The notes under the pieces: model-generated
What the model saw: only the letters and a program-made list of their open reading frames with translations
The model's database searches: none
Told to the model about the DNA's origin: nothing
Program-made: the position numbers and the translations under genes
In this document: piece by piece, positions 48,177-58,094 of the stretch
Layout: every line of letters starts with the position of its first letter
How positions within the stretch are numbered: position 1 is the stretch's first letter
Assembly (NCBI GenBank): GCA_002162095.1
Contig: CP021424.1
Location: 1,922,001-1,986,000 of the forward strand
Length of the DNA: 64,000 nt
Origin: Armatimonadetes bacterium Uphvl-Ar2
GTDB taxonomy: Bacteria; Armatimonadota; Fimbriimonadia; Fimbriimonadales; Fimbriimonadaceae
Direction: 5' to 3'

Positions 48177-48751
48177 TTCAGGTCCGTCAGGCGGGCAAAT
48201 CGTTCGTAGGCGGAGAGCACGTCGGCGTCGTCGCCTTGGTCCGGGGTGGCAGCCACTGCCGGTTCCGGGGTTTCGTCCGGCTGGGATTCCGTGACGGGCA
48301 TCGAGACAATCGCTTCGGTCGCAATCGGACTGATGACGGTCGCTCGGGGCTCGGGGGCAGTTTCGGTGGGAGCCTGCGCGAATTCACTGCGGGCTCGGTC
48401 CACAAAGTCGAAGAAGGCCGGTTCGGCGGGCGTCGCCGGGCCGCTCGTCAAGTCCGCCAAGAAGGCCACTCCGTTGGTGCCCACGGCCAGGAGCAGGGTG
48501 CGCCCTCGGACCTCAACCACTTGGAGCTGGCTCGCGCCGCAGGCCGCGCCCTCTTGCAGCACAATCGGGCTACCGAGCGGGGTGGACATGCGCTTGTTCA
48601 TCCGTTGCACGATGCGCGGGGCGCCCCACTTGAGCAGGGCGAACAAGATGCCAAGCACGACCAGGGTTTGCAGGAGCGGCCAGGGTCCAGCGGACCCGCT
48701 GCTCCCGGTCTTCATGACCAGGTCCGGCTTGGTGGCGAGAGAAGCGAGCAT
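48173..48751 (-). CDS. fliO: FliO-like flagellar biosynthesis protein
   Basis: A 192-residue protein with one helix (about 22-42, LLQTLVVLGILFALLKWGAP), a small FliO-like domain (SPIVLQEGAACGASQLQVVE, then GRTLLLAVG) and a Pro/Glu-rich tail. FliO helps FliP complex assembly. It overlaps fliP by four bases, and its position between fliN and fliP is the standard order. Confidence 0.85.
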   Translation of the reverse strand: MLASLATKPDLVMKTGSSGSAGPWPLLQTLVVLGILFALLKWGAPRIVQRMNKRMSTPLGSPIVLQEGAACGASQLQVVEVRGRTLLLAVGTNGVAFLADLTSGPATPAEPAFFDFVDRARSEFAQAPTETAPEPRATVISPIATEAIVSMPVTESQPDETPEPAVAATPDQGDDADVLSAYERFARLTDLK

Positions 48752-48756
48752 GAGGT

Positions 48757-49656
48757 TTAGGCGGCGTCGTTCAGGCGCTGAAGGCGCTCTTGCGGGCTCA
48801 GGATTTCGGTGATGCGGACACCGAAGTTGTCTTCGATGACCACGACTTCACCGCGGGCGACGAGCTTGCCGTTGACCAGCACGTCCACGGGTTCACCGGC
48901 GGCCTTGTCAATCTCGATGATGGAGCCGGAGATGAGTTCCACGATGTCACGGACCACCATGCGCTTGCGGCCGAGTTCCACGCTGATTTCCAGCGGGATG
49001 TCCATCAGGATTTCCATGCCGCTTTCGTCAAACGGCACGTCACCCGAGATCTGCGGAGAAGCAGCCCCCGCCGCCAGGCCACCCATTGTCGAATCGTCAT
49101 CGTCCTCTTGGTTGATCAAGAAGCGCGCGGCGTCTTCGTCCATCAACCACGTGATGGAACCTTGGGTTTCGCCCACGTTGATGGCCAGATTCACTCGGAG
49201 GAGTTCGTCGGCGCGCTGAAGATTGGGCGGGAAGCTGAAAATTTGGAAGCGGACCATCAGGCCGCTGGCCACTACGGCATCGTTGCGGATGTTGCCGCAG
49301 GCAATGCAGATGCCCTGCACCATGGCTTCCACCATGGGTCGCAGTTCTTGGATCACCACATCGTCCACGGCCGTGGCCGTGAAGTTGGTGACTTCGTCCA
49401 CCAAGCCCAGCAGCGTGTCCTGGTTGATCAGGATGATTTGGCTGTTCTCCGGCTGGTCCGAAAAGCTGAACTGCAAGACCAGCTTGGGAGACGCCATCTC
49501 GCCAAACAGCTCCGAGGGGTTCGACGTCAGCGTGAGCGGCGTGTTGAATTCCACCGCATTGTTGACCGCTTCACTAACGGTCATAGATGCGGTTTGCCAG
49601 ATTTGATTCTGGATGCTGTTTAGCTGGTCAACGATTTCAGTTGCGATCTTGGGCAT
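48757..49656 (-). CDS. fliN: Flagellar motor switch protein FliN/FliY
   Basis: Switch-complex protein of 299 residues. The C-terminal SpoA domain has MDIPLEISVELGRKRMVVRD, LISGSIIEIDKAAGEPVDVL and VNGKLVARGEVVVIEDNFGV. The N-terminal 190 residues resemble the CheC-like part of FliY, but the phosphatase motif is not clear (RPMVEAMVQGICIACGN). The ATG at 49656 is used; the frame continues into the end of fliM without conservation. Confidence 0.9.
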   Translation of the reverse strand: MPKIATEIVDQLNSIQNQIWQTASMTVSEAVNNAVEFNTPLTLTSNPSELFGEMASPKLVLQFSFSDQPENSQIILINQDTLLGLVDEVTNFTATAVDDVVIQELRPMVEAMVQGICIACGNIRNDAVVASGLMVRFQIFSFPPNLQRADELLRVNLAINVGETQGSITWLMDEDAARFLINQEDDDDSTMGGLAAGAASPQISGDVPFDESGMEILMDIPLEISVELGRKRMVVRDIVELISGSIIEIDKAAGEPVDVLVNGKLVARGEVVVIEDNFGVRITEILSPQERLQRLNDAA

Positions 49657-49663
49657 GAGAGTC

Positions 49664-50673
49664 TTATTCGTAAGCGTGAGTGACGGAGAAAACGAGTCGG
49701 TGGCCATCGAGGGCCGGGCGGACAAAGAACTTGGGTCGGTTCCCCACGATCATCCGGAGGTCACGGTCGGTCTTTTGATCGAGCCGGACCACGTCCCCGG
49801 GCCGAAGCCGGAGGAAGTCGCGGATGGTGAGCGGGCAACGCCCCAATTCAAACTTGCAGGACACCGGCGCCTCTTGTAGGTGCTGGGCAATCTGCTTGCG
49901 CACGGCAGCTTGGCCCCGGCGGCTGGTGGTGGCAAACCACTTCTGGGCGCTCAGCTTGGTGGTGATCGGCTTGAGCACCATGTAGGGAATACAAAGGCTC
50001 ATCGCGCCCTGGACATCCCCGATAGTCATCTCGAAGAGGATGCTCACGACGATGTCGTTGGGCGGCGCGATCTGCACAAATTGCGCAGAGGTTTCCAGGC
50101 CTTCCACGCCCGGATTGACAATGACGACGCCTTCCCAAGCGGATTTGAGGCCGGTGAACATCCGGTCCATGATGCCGCGCACCAGGGATATTCAATATCC
50201 GTGAGCATGCCGCGGTTGATGGCCTTCCCAGGGCCACCCAGCAGCTTGTCGATCATGGTGAAGACGAGCGGGAATTCAATCTCCATCACCGCCTGGCCGT
50301 TGAGCGGCGGCAGGGAGAGGATGGTGAAGACAGAGGAGTTGATGCTGCGCAGATACTCTTCGTAGGGCACTTGTTCCAGCGAAATCAACTCGATGGCCAC
50401 CGGCGTGCGGAGCATGGCGGAGAGGCTGGTCGCGCTCAGGCGGCCAAACGTCTCGTGGAGCATCTGCAGTGTGCGGAGCTGTTCCTTGCTGAACTTGTCC
50501 GGGCGGCGGAAGTCGTAGACTTCAAAAGCGATGGCCGCTTTGGGGGCGTGACCCGAAGGACGATAGGAACTGCCAAACGATCCGGCATCCGACGTGAGAG
50601 GATTTATCTCCTCTCCGGAGGCCAGTGAGCTCAAGAGAGACTCAATTTCGGCTTGCGACAGAATGTCCGACAC
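49664..50673 (-). pseudogene. fliM: Flagellar motor switch protein FliM, with one frameshift
   Basis: Binds CheY-P and sets rotation. The N-terminus has the CheY-binding LSQAEIESLLSSL and the C-terminus a full FliN-like domain. The frame breaks after MLTDIEYP. Adding one base to the G run at 50185-50187 gives LVRGIMDRMFTGLKSAWEG and a 336-residue protein. The start is a GTG with AAGGA upstream; it opens the flagellar operon. Confidence 0.9.
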
Positions 50674-50692
50674 GCTTCGTTCCTTGGCCCTT

Positions 50693-50710
50693 CCTGGCAG
50701 TTTTGCCAGG
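50693..50710. promoter_or_regulatory. Hairpin in the fliM leader
   Basis: CCTGGCA and TGCCAGG form a 7-bp stem with a 4-base loop, 20 bases before fliM. The 134-base gap to the metalloprotease gene also holds an imperfect palindrome (ACAAT...ATTGT, 50773-50791). No clear flagellar sigma promoter was seen. Confidence 0.4.
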
Positions 50711-50807
50711 CGTTTGCAGGGCTATCAGTTCGGTTGTCGGTATGCACCCCGCGCTCCTTTAGGGTTCACGGGACAATCTCTGAGAAATTGTGTGAGGTTT
50801 TTGCGAT

Positions 50808-51920
50808 TTAGTCCGTGATGGGCGGATTGATGATGACGACCTGGCCCTCGGCTGCCTTCACTTCCGACCAGTCTCCACGCTTGCGGAGTACGGTGCCCTT
50901 GGTTACGCGGCCCTTGCCCAGCGGCACCCACAGTGTCGTCAAGCCCGCGGGGGCGGAAATGGTGAGGGTCGGCACTTCCGCGGCCGCGTTCACAATTTCT
51001 GGTAGGGCTTGCTTGCCGTGGCCATCGCCCGTCAGCAACAGGAAGCGCCGGAACGCCGGGCGGGGCAGAATGGCTTCGCCGTAGACTACGAGCGCGACGT
51101 ATTCGAAGAAGGCGGCGCGGTCCGTGCCCTGCAGGACGCTGGCTTGGGGTCCGTTGCTGGCAATCTGCTTCACCAGCGGGTCGACCTTTTCGGCAAGGTA
51201 CTTGGCGATGTCTTCCTTCTTGGCATCGGCGGTGTCAAAGAAGCCCGCGCGGCCCGCCAGCATGTCGTCGTAGAGCCACTGCAGGTAAATGCGCTCGCCG
51301 ACGTCGCCGTTGGCCCAGCTTTCGGGTGCGGAGTACCCGCCAATGGCCGGGAGGGTGGCGTGGCCGTACTCGTGGGCCACCTCGCGGGCCTTTTCCAGCG
51401 GATTGGTGAAGGTGGCCAGATCGTAGATGTGAACTACGTTCACACGGCTGGCCCGACCGGAGGGGTCCAAGGTTTGGGGGTCCATGGTGATGCGCTGCTC
51501 GCCCCCGGCCTTGCCGTCCTTGCTCAGATAAACGTCCACGGTGCGCCCGTAGCTCGTGGCGTGATCGAGCCCCAGGTACTGCACGTTATAGTCCCACAGG
51601 CGCATGAGCATGCGGGTGACTTGGAATCCGGGCGACTGTTCGCCCACCGGCTCCTGGGTGTATATGCGGAATCGCTGGTTGTACTGGCCGCTACTACCCA
51701 CCCGGCCCATGCCGGCCACAATGTACGAATACGTCCAGCCGTGCACCGGCGACTGCTTCGGTTGTTCCAGGGCCTTGAGCGGCACGTGCATCAGCAAGCG
51801 GGGCTGCTGATCAATGAGGCTATCCAGGCGTGCCTGGGCGTACTCCTGTCCGCCCCCACTGTAGGCGATGGGAGCGGGTAGCGCCCCCAGAACCCCCCAG
51901 CAAAGCAGGAGCGGCGACAT
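50808..51920 (-). CDS. Secreted putative zinc metalloprotease
   Basis: A 370-residue exported protein with a signal peptide (about residues 1-19). The zinc motif is AREVAHEYGHATLPAIGGYS (HExxH with HEYGH), and downstream acidic residues (ESWANGDVGERIYLQWLYDD) could supply a third ligand. The C-terminal region from about 300 is beta-rich and ends GQVVIINPPITD. The family was not recognised. The ATG overlaps the trxB stop (TAATG). Confidence 0.68.
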   Translation of the reverse strand: MSPLLLCWGVLGALPAPIAYSGGGQEYAQARLDSLIDQQPRLLMHVPLKALEQPKQSPVHGWTYSYIVAGMGRVGSSGQYNQRFRIYTQEPVGEQSPGFQVTRMLMRLWDYNVQYLGLDHATSYGRTVDVYLSKDGKAGGEQRITMDPQTLDPSGRASRVNVVHIYDLATFTNPLEKAREVAHEYGHATLPAIGGYSAPESWANGDVGERIYLQWLYDDMLAGRAGFFDTADAKKEDIAKYLAEKVDPLVKQIASNGPQASVLQGTDRAAFFEYVALVVYGEAILPRPAFRRFLLLTGDGHGKQALPEIVNAAAEVPTLTISAPAGLTTLWVPLGKGRVTKGTVLRKRGDWSEVKAAEGQVVIINPPITD

Positions 51921-52861
51921 TAAAGCCCCCGGGCCTCCAGGTAGCGTTCGGCATCGATGGCGGCCATGCAGCCCGAGCCGGCGGCCGTCACCGCCTGGCG
52001 ATAAACATGGTCGGCCACGTCGCCGCTTACGAAGACACCATCAATCTCGGTGTGAGAGCTGTCCGGCTTGTGGTGCAGGTAGCCGTTCTCGTCGTGGCCC
52101 AGCCATTCGGTGAAAACTTCGCTGTTCGGCTTATGCCCGATGGCCACAAAGACGCCGTCAATCGGCATCTCCCACTTCTTGTCCACCACAGTGGAGGTCA
52201 GTCGCACACCCGTGACGTGCTTGACCGGCGTGTCGGTACCCAAAATCTCGTCCACGGCGGCGTTCCAGATGAACTCGATCTTCGGGTTGTTCATCGCGCG
52301 CTCCTGCATGATCTTGCTGGCGCGCAGGGTGTCGCGGCGGTGCACCACGTAAACCTTCTCGCAGTGGCGGGTGAGGTAGTTGGCCTCTTCCATGGCCGTG
52401 TCGCCGCCGCCCACGATGATGACCTTCTTGCCTCGGAAGAAGAAGCCGTCGCAGGTGGCGCAGGCACTCACGCCAAAGCCGCCGTACGTCTTTTCACTTT
52501 CCAGACCAATCCACTTGGCCGCCGCGCCGGTGCTGATGATGACGGCGTGGGCTTGATACTCCTTTTCGCCGACATAGACGCGGTGCGGGCTCTGGCTGAA
52601 GTCCACGCGAGTCACCGTATCGTGCTGGACCCGCGCGCCGAATCGCTCGGCTTGCTTCTGGAACAGCTCCATCATCTCCGGCCCCATGACGCCCTCAGGG
52701 AAGCCGGGGTAGTTCTCAACGTCGGTGGTGATCATCAATTGGCCACCCGGTTCGGGTCCGGCCAGCACGAGCGGGTTGAGACCGGCGCGGCCCGTGTAGA
52801 GCGCGGCAGTGTAACCGGCAGGCCCGGAGCCAATGATGATGACCTTTTCGACGTTCGACAT
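51920..52861 (-). CDS. trxB: Thioredoxin reductase TrxB
   Basis: Flavoprotein that reduces thioredoxin with NADPH. The 313 residues have the FAD motif IIGSGPAGYTAALYTGRAG, the redox pair CATC, the NADPH motif VIIVGGGDTAMEEA and the C-terminal IDGVFVSGDVADHVYRQA. The ATG at 52861 is chosen; the long upstream frame is the reverse of the M42 gene. Confidence 0.97.
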   Translation of the reverse strand: MSNVEKVIIIGSGPAGYTAALYTGRAGLNPLVLAGPEPGGQLMITTDVENYPGFPEGVMGPEMMELFQKQAERFGARVQHDTVTRVDFSQSPHRVYVGEKEYQAHAVIISTGAAAKWIGLESEKTYGGFGVSACATCDGFFFRGKKVIIVGGGDTAMEEANYLTRHCEKVYVVHRRDTLRASKIMQERAMNNPKIEFIWNAAVDEILGTDTPVKHVTGVRLTSTVVDKKWEMPIDGVFVAIGHKPNSEVFTEWLGHDENGYLHHKPDSSHTEIDGVFVSGDVADHVYRQAVTAAGSGCMAAIDAERYLEARGL

Positions 52862-52966
52862 ATGTAGGAAGAGCGTACCAGCGGGGCGGAAGATTCCCGG
52901 GCCATCCCCTTGGCCTTTCGACGCGGGCCACGCAAGAAGACGTTCGCCCCAGGTAGAACCAAAGCG

Positions 52967-54018
52967 ATGAACGTAGACCTTCTCAAGCGTCTCAGCGAAG
53001 CCCGCGGGATCCCTGGACAAGAAGATCATGTGCGCGCGATTGTGCGCGAGGAACTGGCCGGCATGGGCGAGATGCGCACCGATGCCATGGGCAACCTGAT
53101 TGTGCACAAGAAAGGCACCGGTGGCCCCGGCGCGCGCCGCATCATGATTGCGGCCCACATGGACGAAATCGGCTTCGTGGTCAAGTTCATTGACGACAAA
53201 GGCTTCCTTCGCCTGCACGCTCTCGGTGGGTTTGACATGCGCCAACTGGCCAGCCAGCGGGTGCACGTGCAGACCCGTGACGGCGTGCTGCCGGGCGTGC
53301 TGATGCTGAGCAGCAAGCCGAAGCACATGATGGCGCCGGGCGAAGATGCCAAGGCGAGCACACTGGACGACTTCTTTGTGGACGTCGGCCTTAGCGGCGA
53401 GCAAGCCAAGGAGCAAGTGGCGATTGGCGACATGGTGACGATGGACCGCACCTTCCGCACGATGGGCGACCTGATGACCGGCAAGGCAATGGACGACCGC
53501 TGTGCCGTCTTTGTGATGATCGAGGCGCTGAAGGCGCTAGGTGAACACGCCTGCGACGTTTACGCCGTGGCCACAGTGCAAGAAGAGATTGGCTTGCGCG
53601 GGCGGCCGCCAGCGGCTGGAGCGTGCAACCGGACGTGGCCGTCGCGCTGGACGTGACGCTGGCCAACGACATCCCCGGCCTGCCCGAGGCACTCCACGTG
53701 ACCAAGCTCGGCCTGGGAACGGCCATCAAGGTGCTGGATGGCTCGCTGATCTGCCACCCCAAGGTGGTGGCGCACTTCCGCCGCGTGGCCGAAACGAAGG
53801 GCATCCCCCACCAGATGGAGTTGCTCACGGCCGGGGGCACCGACGCGGGGGCGATCCAGAAGCTGCACGGCGGGATTCCGGCGTTCACGCTCAGCATCCC
53901 GTGCCGCTACATCCACACCGTGAACGAGACGGTGCACAAGACGGACGTGCAGGCGAGCATTGACCTGCTGGCCCGGTGGATTGAGAACGCCCACGAAGGC
54001 GATTACGCCTACGAATAG
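52967..54018 (+). pseudogene. M42 family aminopeptidase, with one frameshift
   Basis: Dinuclear-metal aminopeptidase of the M42 (FrvX/YsdC) family. Metal ligands are in MIAAHMDEIGFV, AMDDRCAVFVMIE, TVQEEIGLRG and VALDVT. The frame breaks after EEIGLRG. Adding one base to the G run at 53600-53602 gives RGAAASGWSVQPDVAVALDV and one 350-residue protein. Sequence error is likely. It is divergent from trxB and ends one base before the convergent VOC gene. Confidence 0.9.
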
Positions 54019-54019
54019 G

Positions 54020-54427
54020 TCAGCGACAGAGCTGATTCCAAGCCGGGTTGAGGAAGCGCTGCACCTCGACCCGGTAGCCCGTGGGGTCGAACGCGAAGAA
54101 GTGTTCGATCTCGTAGGCTTCGGTGATGCGCGGCGGGCCGTCGGTCTTCACGCCCCGACTCGTGAGGTGGTCGTACCAGGTCGGGACGTCCTCGGTCACA
54201 AAGGTGATGACCACGCGGTCGGGCGGCTCCGGCACCGGGCCGGTGTGCATGCAGAAGCCGATGTACGCTTCCTCTTGGATGCGCCAAATGCGGCATGAGC
54301 CTTGGTCCAGCACCATTTCCAGGCCGCAGAACTCGCTGTAGAACTCGGTCGTCCGCGCCAAATCCAGGCAAGGGAGGAACGTGATGGCCGATTGCAGCGG
54401 GGCGGGTTTCACTCGCCCAGTTCCCAT
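54020..54427 (-). CDS. VOC superfamily (glyoxalase/bleomycin-resistance fold) protein
   Basis: A 135-residue protein with FLPCLDLARTTEFYSEFCGL and DPTGYRVEVQRF, the two halves of a VOC domain. Family members bind a metal and act on many small molecules; the substrate is unknown. The ATG at 54427 overlaps dapF by 19 bases; a GTG at 54412 in a four-base overlap is also likely. Confidence 0.85.
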   Translation of the reverse strand: MGTGRVKPAPLQSAITFLPCLDLARTTEFYSEFCGLEMVLDQGSCRIWRIQEEAYIGFCMHTGPVPEPPDRVVITFVTEDVPTWYDHLTSRGVKTDGPPRITEAYEIEHFFAFDPTGYRVEVQRFLNPAWNQLCR

Positions 54428-55248
54428 TCGCCGGTGTAGACCGTGGCCGCCGGACCGGTCATCGTCACCTGGCCATCTTCGGTGTACTCAATGACCAAAT
54501 CACCGCCAGGCAGACTCACGCGCACCTTGCGATCGGTGAGTCCCAATCGGAAGGTCGAAACGGCGGCTGCGCAGGCCCCCGTTCCGCAGGCGAGCGTGAT
54601 GCCCGCGCCTCGTTCCCACGTGCGCTGGATGATGTGGTCGCGACTGACGACCTGCACCCAGTGCGCATTGACCCGGGCGGGGAACCACTCGTGGTGCTCA
54701 AAGGCCGGGCCGAGTTGCTCCAGCGCAATGGCCTGCACGTCCGCCACCGGCATCACCAGATGCGGGTTGCCCATGCTGACGGCGGTGCCACGGAAGGTTT
54801 CGCCCTTCGCGGTGACCGGTTCATCGACGCACTCCTGGTCGGCGGGGCCAGTCATCCCGATCTCGCCGCGCGTCAGGCGGGCACGACCCATGGCCACGGC
54901 CACCTGTCCGTCCTCGGTGAGGCGCAAGACCAGCGTGCCCGCGCCGGTTTCCACCGGAATCTCGGTCGCGTCGGTCAGCCCTTGGTCGCGGAGGTAGAGC
55001 GCAAAACAACGCACCCCGTTGCCGCACATCTCGCTTTCGCTGCCATCCGGGTTCCACATGCGCATGGCAAAGCCCCCGGTGGGCGTGCGGTCGGCGAAGA
55101 TCAGACCGTCTGCACCGACGCCAAATCGGCGCGAACAAGTCTGCTGGGCTAGCGCTGACCAGTCCGTATCCGCCGGGCACTGGTCAGCACGCATCATCAC
55201 GAAATCGTTACCGATTCCGTGCATCTTGGTAAAGTTTAAGTTTGCCAA
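54409..55248 (-). CDS. dapF: Diaminopimelate epimerase DapF
   Basis: Converts LL- to meso-diaminopimelate for lysine and peptidoglycan. The 279 residues have both catalytic cysteines, in SEMCGNGVRC and LACGTGACAA, and the N-terminal KMHGIGNDFV. The TTG at 55248 comes one base after the hfq stop and places the usual number of residues before KMHG. Confidence 0.96.
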   Translation of the reverse strand: MANLNFTKMHGIGNDFVMMRADQCPADTDWSALAQQTCSRRFGVGADGLIFADRTPTGGFAMRMWNPDGSESEMCGNGVRCFALYLRDQGLTDATEIPVETGAGTLVLRLTEDGQVAVAMGRARLTRGEIGMTGPADQECVDEPVTAKGETFRGTAVSMGNPHLVMPVADVQAIALEQLGPAFEHHEWFPARVNAHWVQVVSRDHIIQRTWERGAGITLACGTGACAAAVSTFRLGLTDRKVRVSLPGGDLVIEYTEDGQVTMTGPAATVYTGEWELGE

Positions 55249-55249
55249 A

Positions 55250-55501
55250 TCAGTCTTCGTCTCGGGGCGCGCGCTCTTCGTCGCGGCTCCCGATCTCGCG
55301 GGCCGGAACGATGCTGGCCACAGCGTGCTTATAGACCAGCTGCGTTGCGCGTCCGGGTTGATCGAGCAGAACGGTAAAGGCGTCGAAACCCTTCACCGTG
55401 CCCTTGAGTTGGTGGCCACCCGTCAAAAAAATCGTGACGACAATGCCTTCCTTGCGTACTTGATTCAGGAACATGTCCTGCAAATTAATAGATTTCCCCA
55501 T
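55250..55501 (-). CDS. hfq: RNA chaperone Hfq
   Basis: Hexameric Sm-like RNA-binding protein of 83 residues. Sm1 spans [20 protein letters not shown] and the Sm2 motif is [11 protein letters not shown]. The ATG at 55501 has GAGG six bases upstream. It follows miaA by 8 bases, the same order as in enterobacteria, and precedes dapF. Confidence 0.96.
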   Translation of the reverse strand: MGKSINLQDMFLNQVRKEGIVVTIFLTGGHQLKGTVKGFDAFTVLLDQPGRATQLVYKHAVASIVPAREIGSRDEERAPRDED

Positions 55502-55509
55502 GAGATTCC

Positions 55510-56418
55510 TCAACGGCTTTTTTTAAGAAAAGATTCCTCCCAATCTCTCCCCCAAGCCAACGGGTTCCATTGTGCCCGTTCTCTTTGGTACGAAACTAGT
55601 CCCTTTTCAGTTCTCAACCAAGTCCTTTGTCGCTTCGCATATTGTCGGGTGGCGAGGTTGATTTGATCGATGAGCGCCGTGAGGGAAATCTCGCCCTGCA
55701 AATGATCGACAATGTTGCGGTAGCCGATGGCCCGCATGCCGGGGGCGTCTTTGGTGACGCCGCGAGCGAGTAGGTCCCTGACCTCCTCCATCCAACCTTG
55801 CGCAAGGAGCTGGGCGGTGCGGGCGACGAGGCGCTCATTCAGCCATTCGGAATCGGGGAGTAGCGCCAGCTTGTGCCGGGTAAAGGGCGGAAGCTGAATG
55901 GGGTCGGCCGGGGCCGCTTGCAGGCGTTCCAGTGCACGCCGCACCCGCACAGGGTTCTTCAGGTCCGTTTGGGCGGCCGTCTCGGGGGCTAGCGATTGCA
56001 ACTCGGCCACCAAGGCCGCCAAACCTTCCGCTTGCTCCCGGGCCATAAAGTGCGCCCGAAGTTCGGGGTCAGGGGCCTCGCGTAGGTCCGCGAATTCGTC
56101 CATCAACGCCCGGACGTAAAAGCCCGTGCCGCCGACCAAGATGACCGACCGCCCCTCAGCATAAGCCTGCGCGAGTAAGGGGAGGGCCGCTTGCACCCAG
56201 GGCACCACGCCGAAGGGTTCCTGCGGGTCCACCAGGTCGAGCAACTCATAGCGAGCCCGATCTCGCGGCTTGTTGGTGCCGATGTCGAGCCCTCGAAAGA
56301 CCTGGAACGCATCGGCATTGAGCAACAAAGCCCCCGTCCGATCGGCGAGGGCTTCGGCAAAGTCCGATTTTCCGGAACCCGTGGGTCCCAAAACGGCAAT
56401 GAGGGCAGGCGGTGTCAA
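55510..56418 (-). CDS. miaA: tRNA dimethylallyltransferase MiaA
   Basis: Adds an isopentenyl group to A37 of tRNAs. The 302 residues have the P-loop [13 protein letters not shown], the catalytic Asp region [30 protein letters not shown] and the C-terminal [14 protein letters not shown]. The start is a TTG overlapping the apt stop by four bases. Confidence 0.95.
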   Translation of the reverse strand: MTPPALIAVLGPTGSGKSDFAEALADRTGALLLNADAFQVFRGLDIGTNKPRDRARYELLDLVDPQEPFGVVPWVQAALPLLAQAYAEGRSVILVGGTGFYVRALMDEFADLREAPDPELRAHFMAREQAEGLAALVAELQSLAPETAAQTDLKNPVRVRRALERLQAAPADPIQLPPFTRHKLALLPDSEWLNERLVARTAQLLAQGWMEEVRDLLARGVTKDAPGMRAIGYRNIVDHLQGEISLTALIDQINLATRQYAKRQRTWLRTEKGLVSYQRERAQWNPLAWGRDWEESFLKKSR

Positions 56419-56936
56419 TACTCGATGAGGGCGTGGATGGGATAGCCCAGCAGGTTCTGCCGGCCCCCGAGGAACGACAGTTCCACCAAGAACCCGAACC
56501 CGCAGACCTTACCGCCTAGGCGTTCGACCAGCCGCGCCGAAGCGGCAGCGGTGCCTCCGGTGGCCAGCAGGTCATCCACCACGTAGGCGAGCTGACCCGC
56601 CGTGATCGAATCCGTATGCATCTCCACCGTGTTGGTGCCGTATTCCAGCGCGTACTCTTCGTGGATCTTGTCCGCAGGGAGCTTGCCGAGCTTGCGGGCC
56701 ATCACAAAGGGAAGGCCGAGCTTGAGTGCCACCGGCACCCCGAAGATAAAGCCCCGGCTCTCGATGCCGACGATGACCTCGGCCCCCTGGGCCTTGGCAT
56801 CTTCGGCCAGCAGGTCCACCGCTTGCTGCATGGCCCCGGCGTCCATCAGAACGGGCGTCACATCCTTGAACATGATGCCTTCCTTCGGGAAGTCAGGCAC
56901 GTCGCGGATGAGCTTAGCGGCCAGGATTTCAGGCAT
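56415..56936 (-). CDS. apt: Adenine phosphoribosyltransferase Apt
   Basis: Purine salvage enzyme making AMP from adenine and PRPP. The 173 residues have the PRPP motif VVDDLLATGGTA, FPKEGIMFKDVTP and IESRGFIFG. It overlaps the end of sucC by 8 bases and the start of miaA by four. Confidence 0.96.
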   Translation of the reverse strand: MPEILAAKLIRDVPDFPKEGIMFKDVTPVLMDAGAMQQAVDLLAEDAKAQGAEVIVGIESRGFIFGVPVALKLGLPFVMARKLGKLPADKIHEEYALEYGTNTVEMHTDSITAGQLAYVVDDLLATGGTAAASARLVERLGGKVCGFGFLVELSFLGGRQNLLGYPIHALIEY

Positions 56937-58080
56937 AGGCGAGTTCCACGATTCGCTTGGCGGCTTCCTGCATGGTGGCCGCGCCCACGATCTTGCTGCC
57001 CTTCAGCAGTTCGAGGCCCTCTTCGGCGCCGGTGCCGTCAATGCGGGCCACGACCGGGATGTTCACGTCCAGTTGCTCGAACGCGGTGAGGATGCCCTTG
57101 GCGACTTGGTCACCGCGGGTGATGCCCCCAAAGATGTTGATGAGCAGGCCCTTGACGTTCTCGTCCTTCAGCACGAGTTCCACACAGGTCTTCACGCGTT
57201 CGGCGTTGGCCCCGCCGCCCACGTCCAGGAAGTTGGCCGGGCGGCCACCCGCCGCGTTCACTTCGTCCAGCGAGCACATCACTAGCCCGGCACCGTTACC
57301 CATGATGCCGATGTCACCGCCCAGGCGCACATAAGCAATGCCCTTTTGGGCAGCTTCGGCTTCCAGCGGGTCTTCGGCGGAATCTTCCGCCGTCGCGGCG
57401 AACTCAGGATGTCGGAAGACGGCGTTTTCGTCCAGGCTCACCTTGGCGTCGGCGGCCAAAAGCTTGCCTTCGGGCGTCAGTGCCACCGGGTTGATTTCGA
57501 TGAGGTCGGCATCGCTTTCGATGTACGCACGCACCAGCGACTTGATCATCGCCACCATTTGGCGCTGGGCGGGGCCCGGGATGTGAGCCTTCATCACAGC
57601 ATCGCGAATTTCGAAGTCGGCGAGGCCCCACACCGGGTCCACCAGCAGGCGCACGATGGCCTCGGGGTTCTTCTCGGCGACTTCTTCAATCTCCATACCG
57701 CCTTCGCGGCTGATCATGACCAGCAACTTCTGCGCGGCGCGGTCCAGCAGCACGCTCAGGTAGTACTCCTCGGCGATATCCACCAGTTCGGCGACAAGCA
57801 CCTGCTCCACCACCATGCCGGCGGGGTTCTGGATGCTCACCAGTCGCTTGCCGATGAGTTCGCCCGCAAAGGTTCCGGCCTCGGCCGCATTGTCAAACAG
57901 CTTCACGCCGCCGGCCTTGCCGCGACCGCCCATGAGGACCTGCGCCTTGACGACGACCTTGCCGCCGTACTCTTCGGCAATGCTTTGGGCATCGGCAGCG
58001 TTCTTGGCCACGCGACCGCCGGGGACGACCACCCCGTACTTCGCCAGCAAGTCCTTCGACTGGTATTCGTGCAACTTCAT
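56929..58080 (-). CDS. sucC: Succinyl-CoA synthetase beta subunit SucC
   Basis: TCA cycle enzyme subunit with an ATP-grasp domain, 383 residues. It begins MKLHEYQSKDLLAKYGVVVP, with VLMGGRGKAGGVKL and the C-terminal NIFGGITRGDQVAKGI. The alpha subunit gene sucD is not adjacent, though the two are usually neighbours; it may be outside the window. Confidence 0.95.
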   Translation of the reverse strand: MKLHEYQSKDLLAKYGVVVPGGRVAKNAADAQSIAEEYGGKVVVKAQVLMGGRGKAGGVKLFDNAAEAGTFAGELIGKRLVSIQNPAGMVVEQVLVAELVDIAEEYYLSVLLDRAAQKLLVMISREGGMEIEEVAEKNPEAIVRLLVDPVWGLADFEIRDAVMKAHIPGPAQRQMVAMIKSLVRAYIESDADLIEINPVALTPEGKLLAADAKVSLDENAVFRHPEFAATAEDSAEDPLEAEAAQKGIAYVRLGGDIGIMGNGAGLVMCSLDEVNAAGGRPANFLDVGGGANAERVKTCVELVLKDENVKGLLINIFGGITRGDQVAKGILTAFEQLDVNIPVVARIDGTGAEEGLELLKGSKIVGAATMQEAAKRIVELAYA

Positions 58081-58094
58081 CGGTAGAGGTGATC

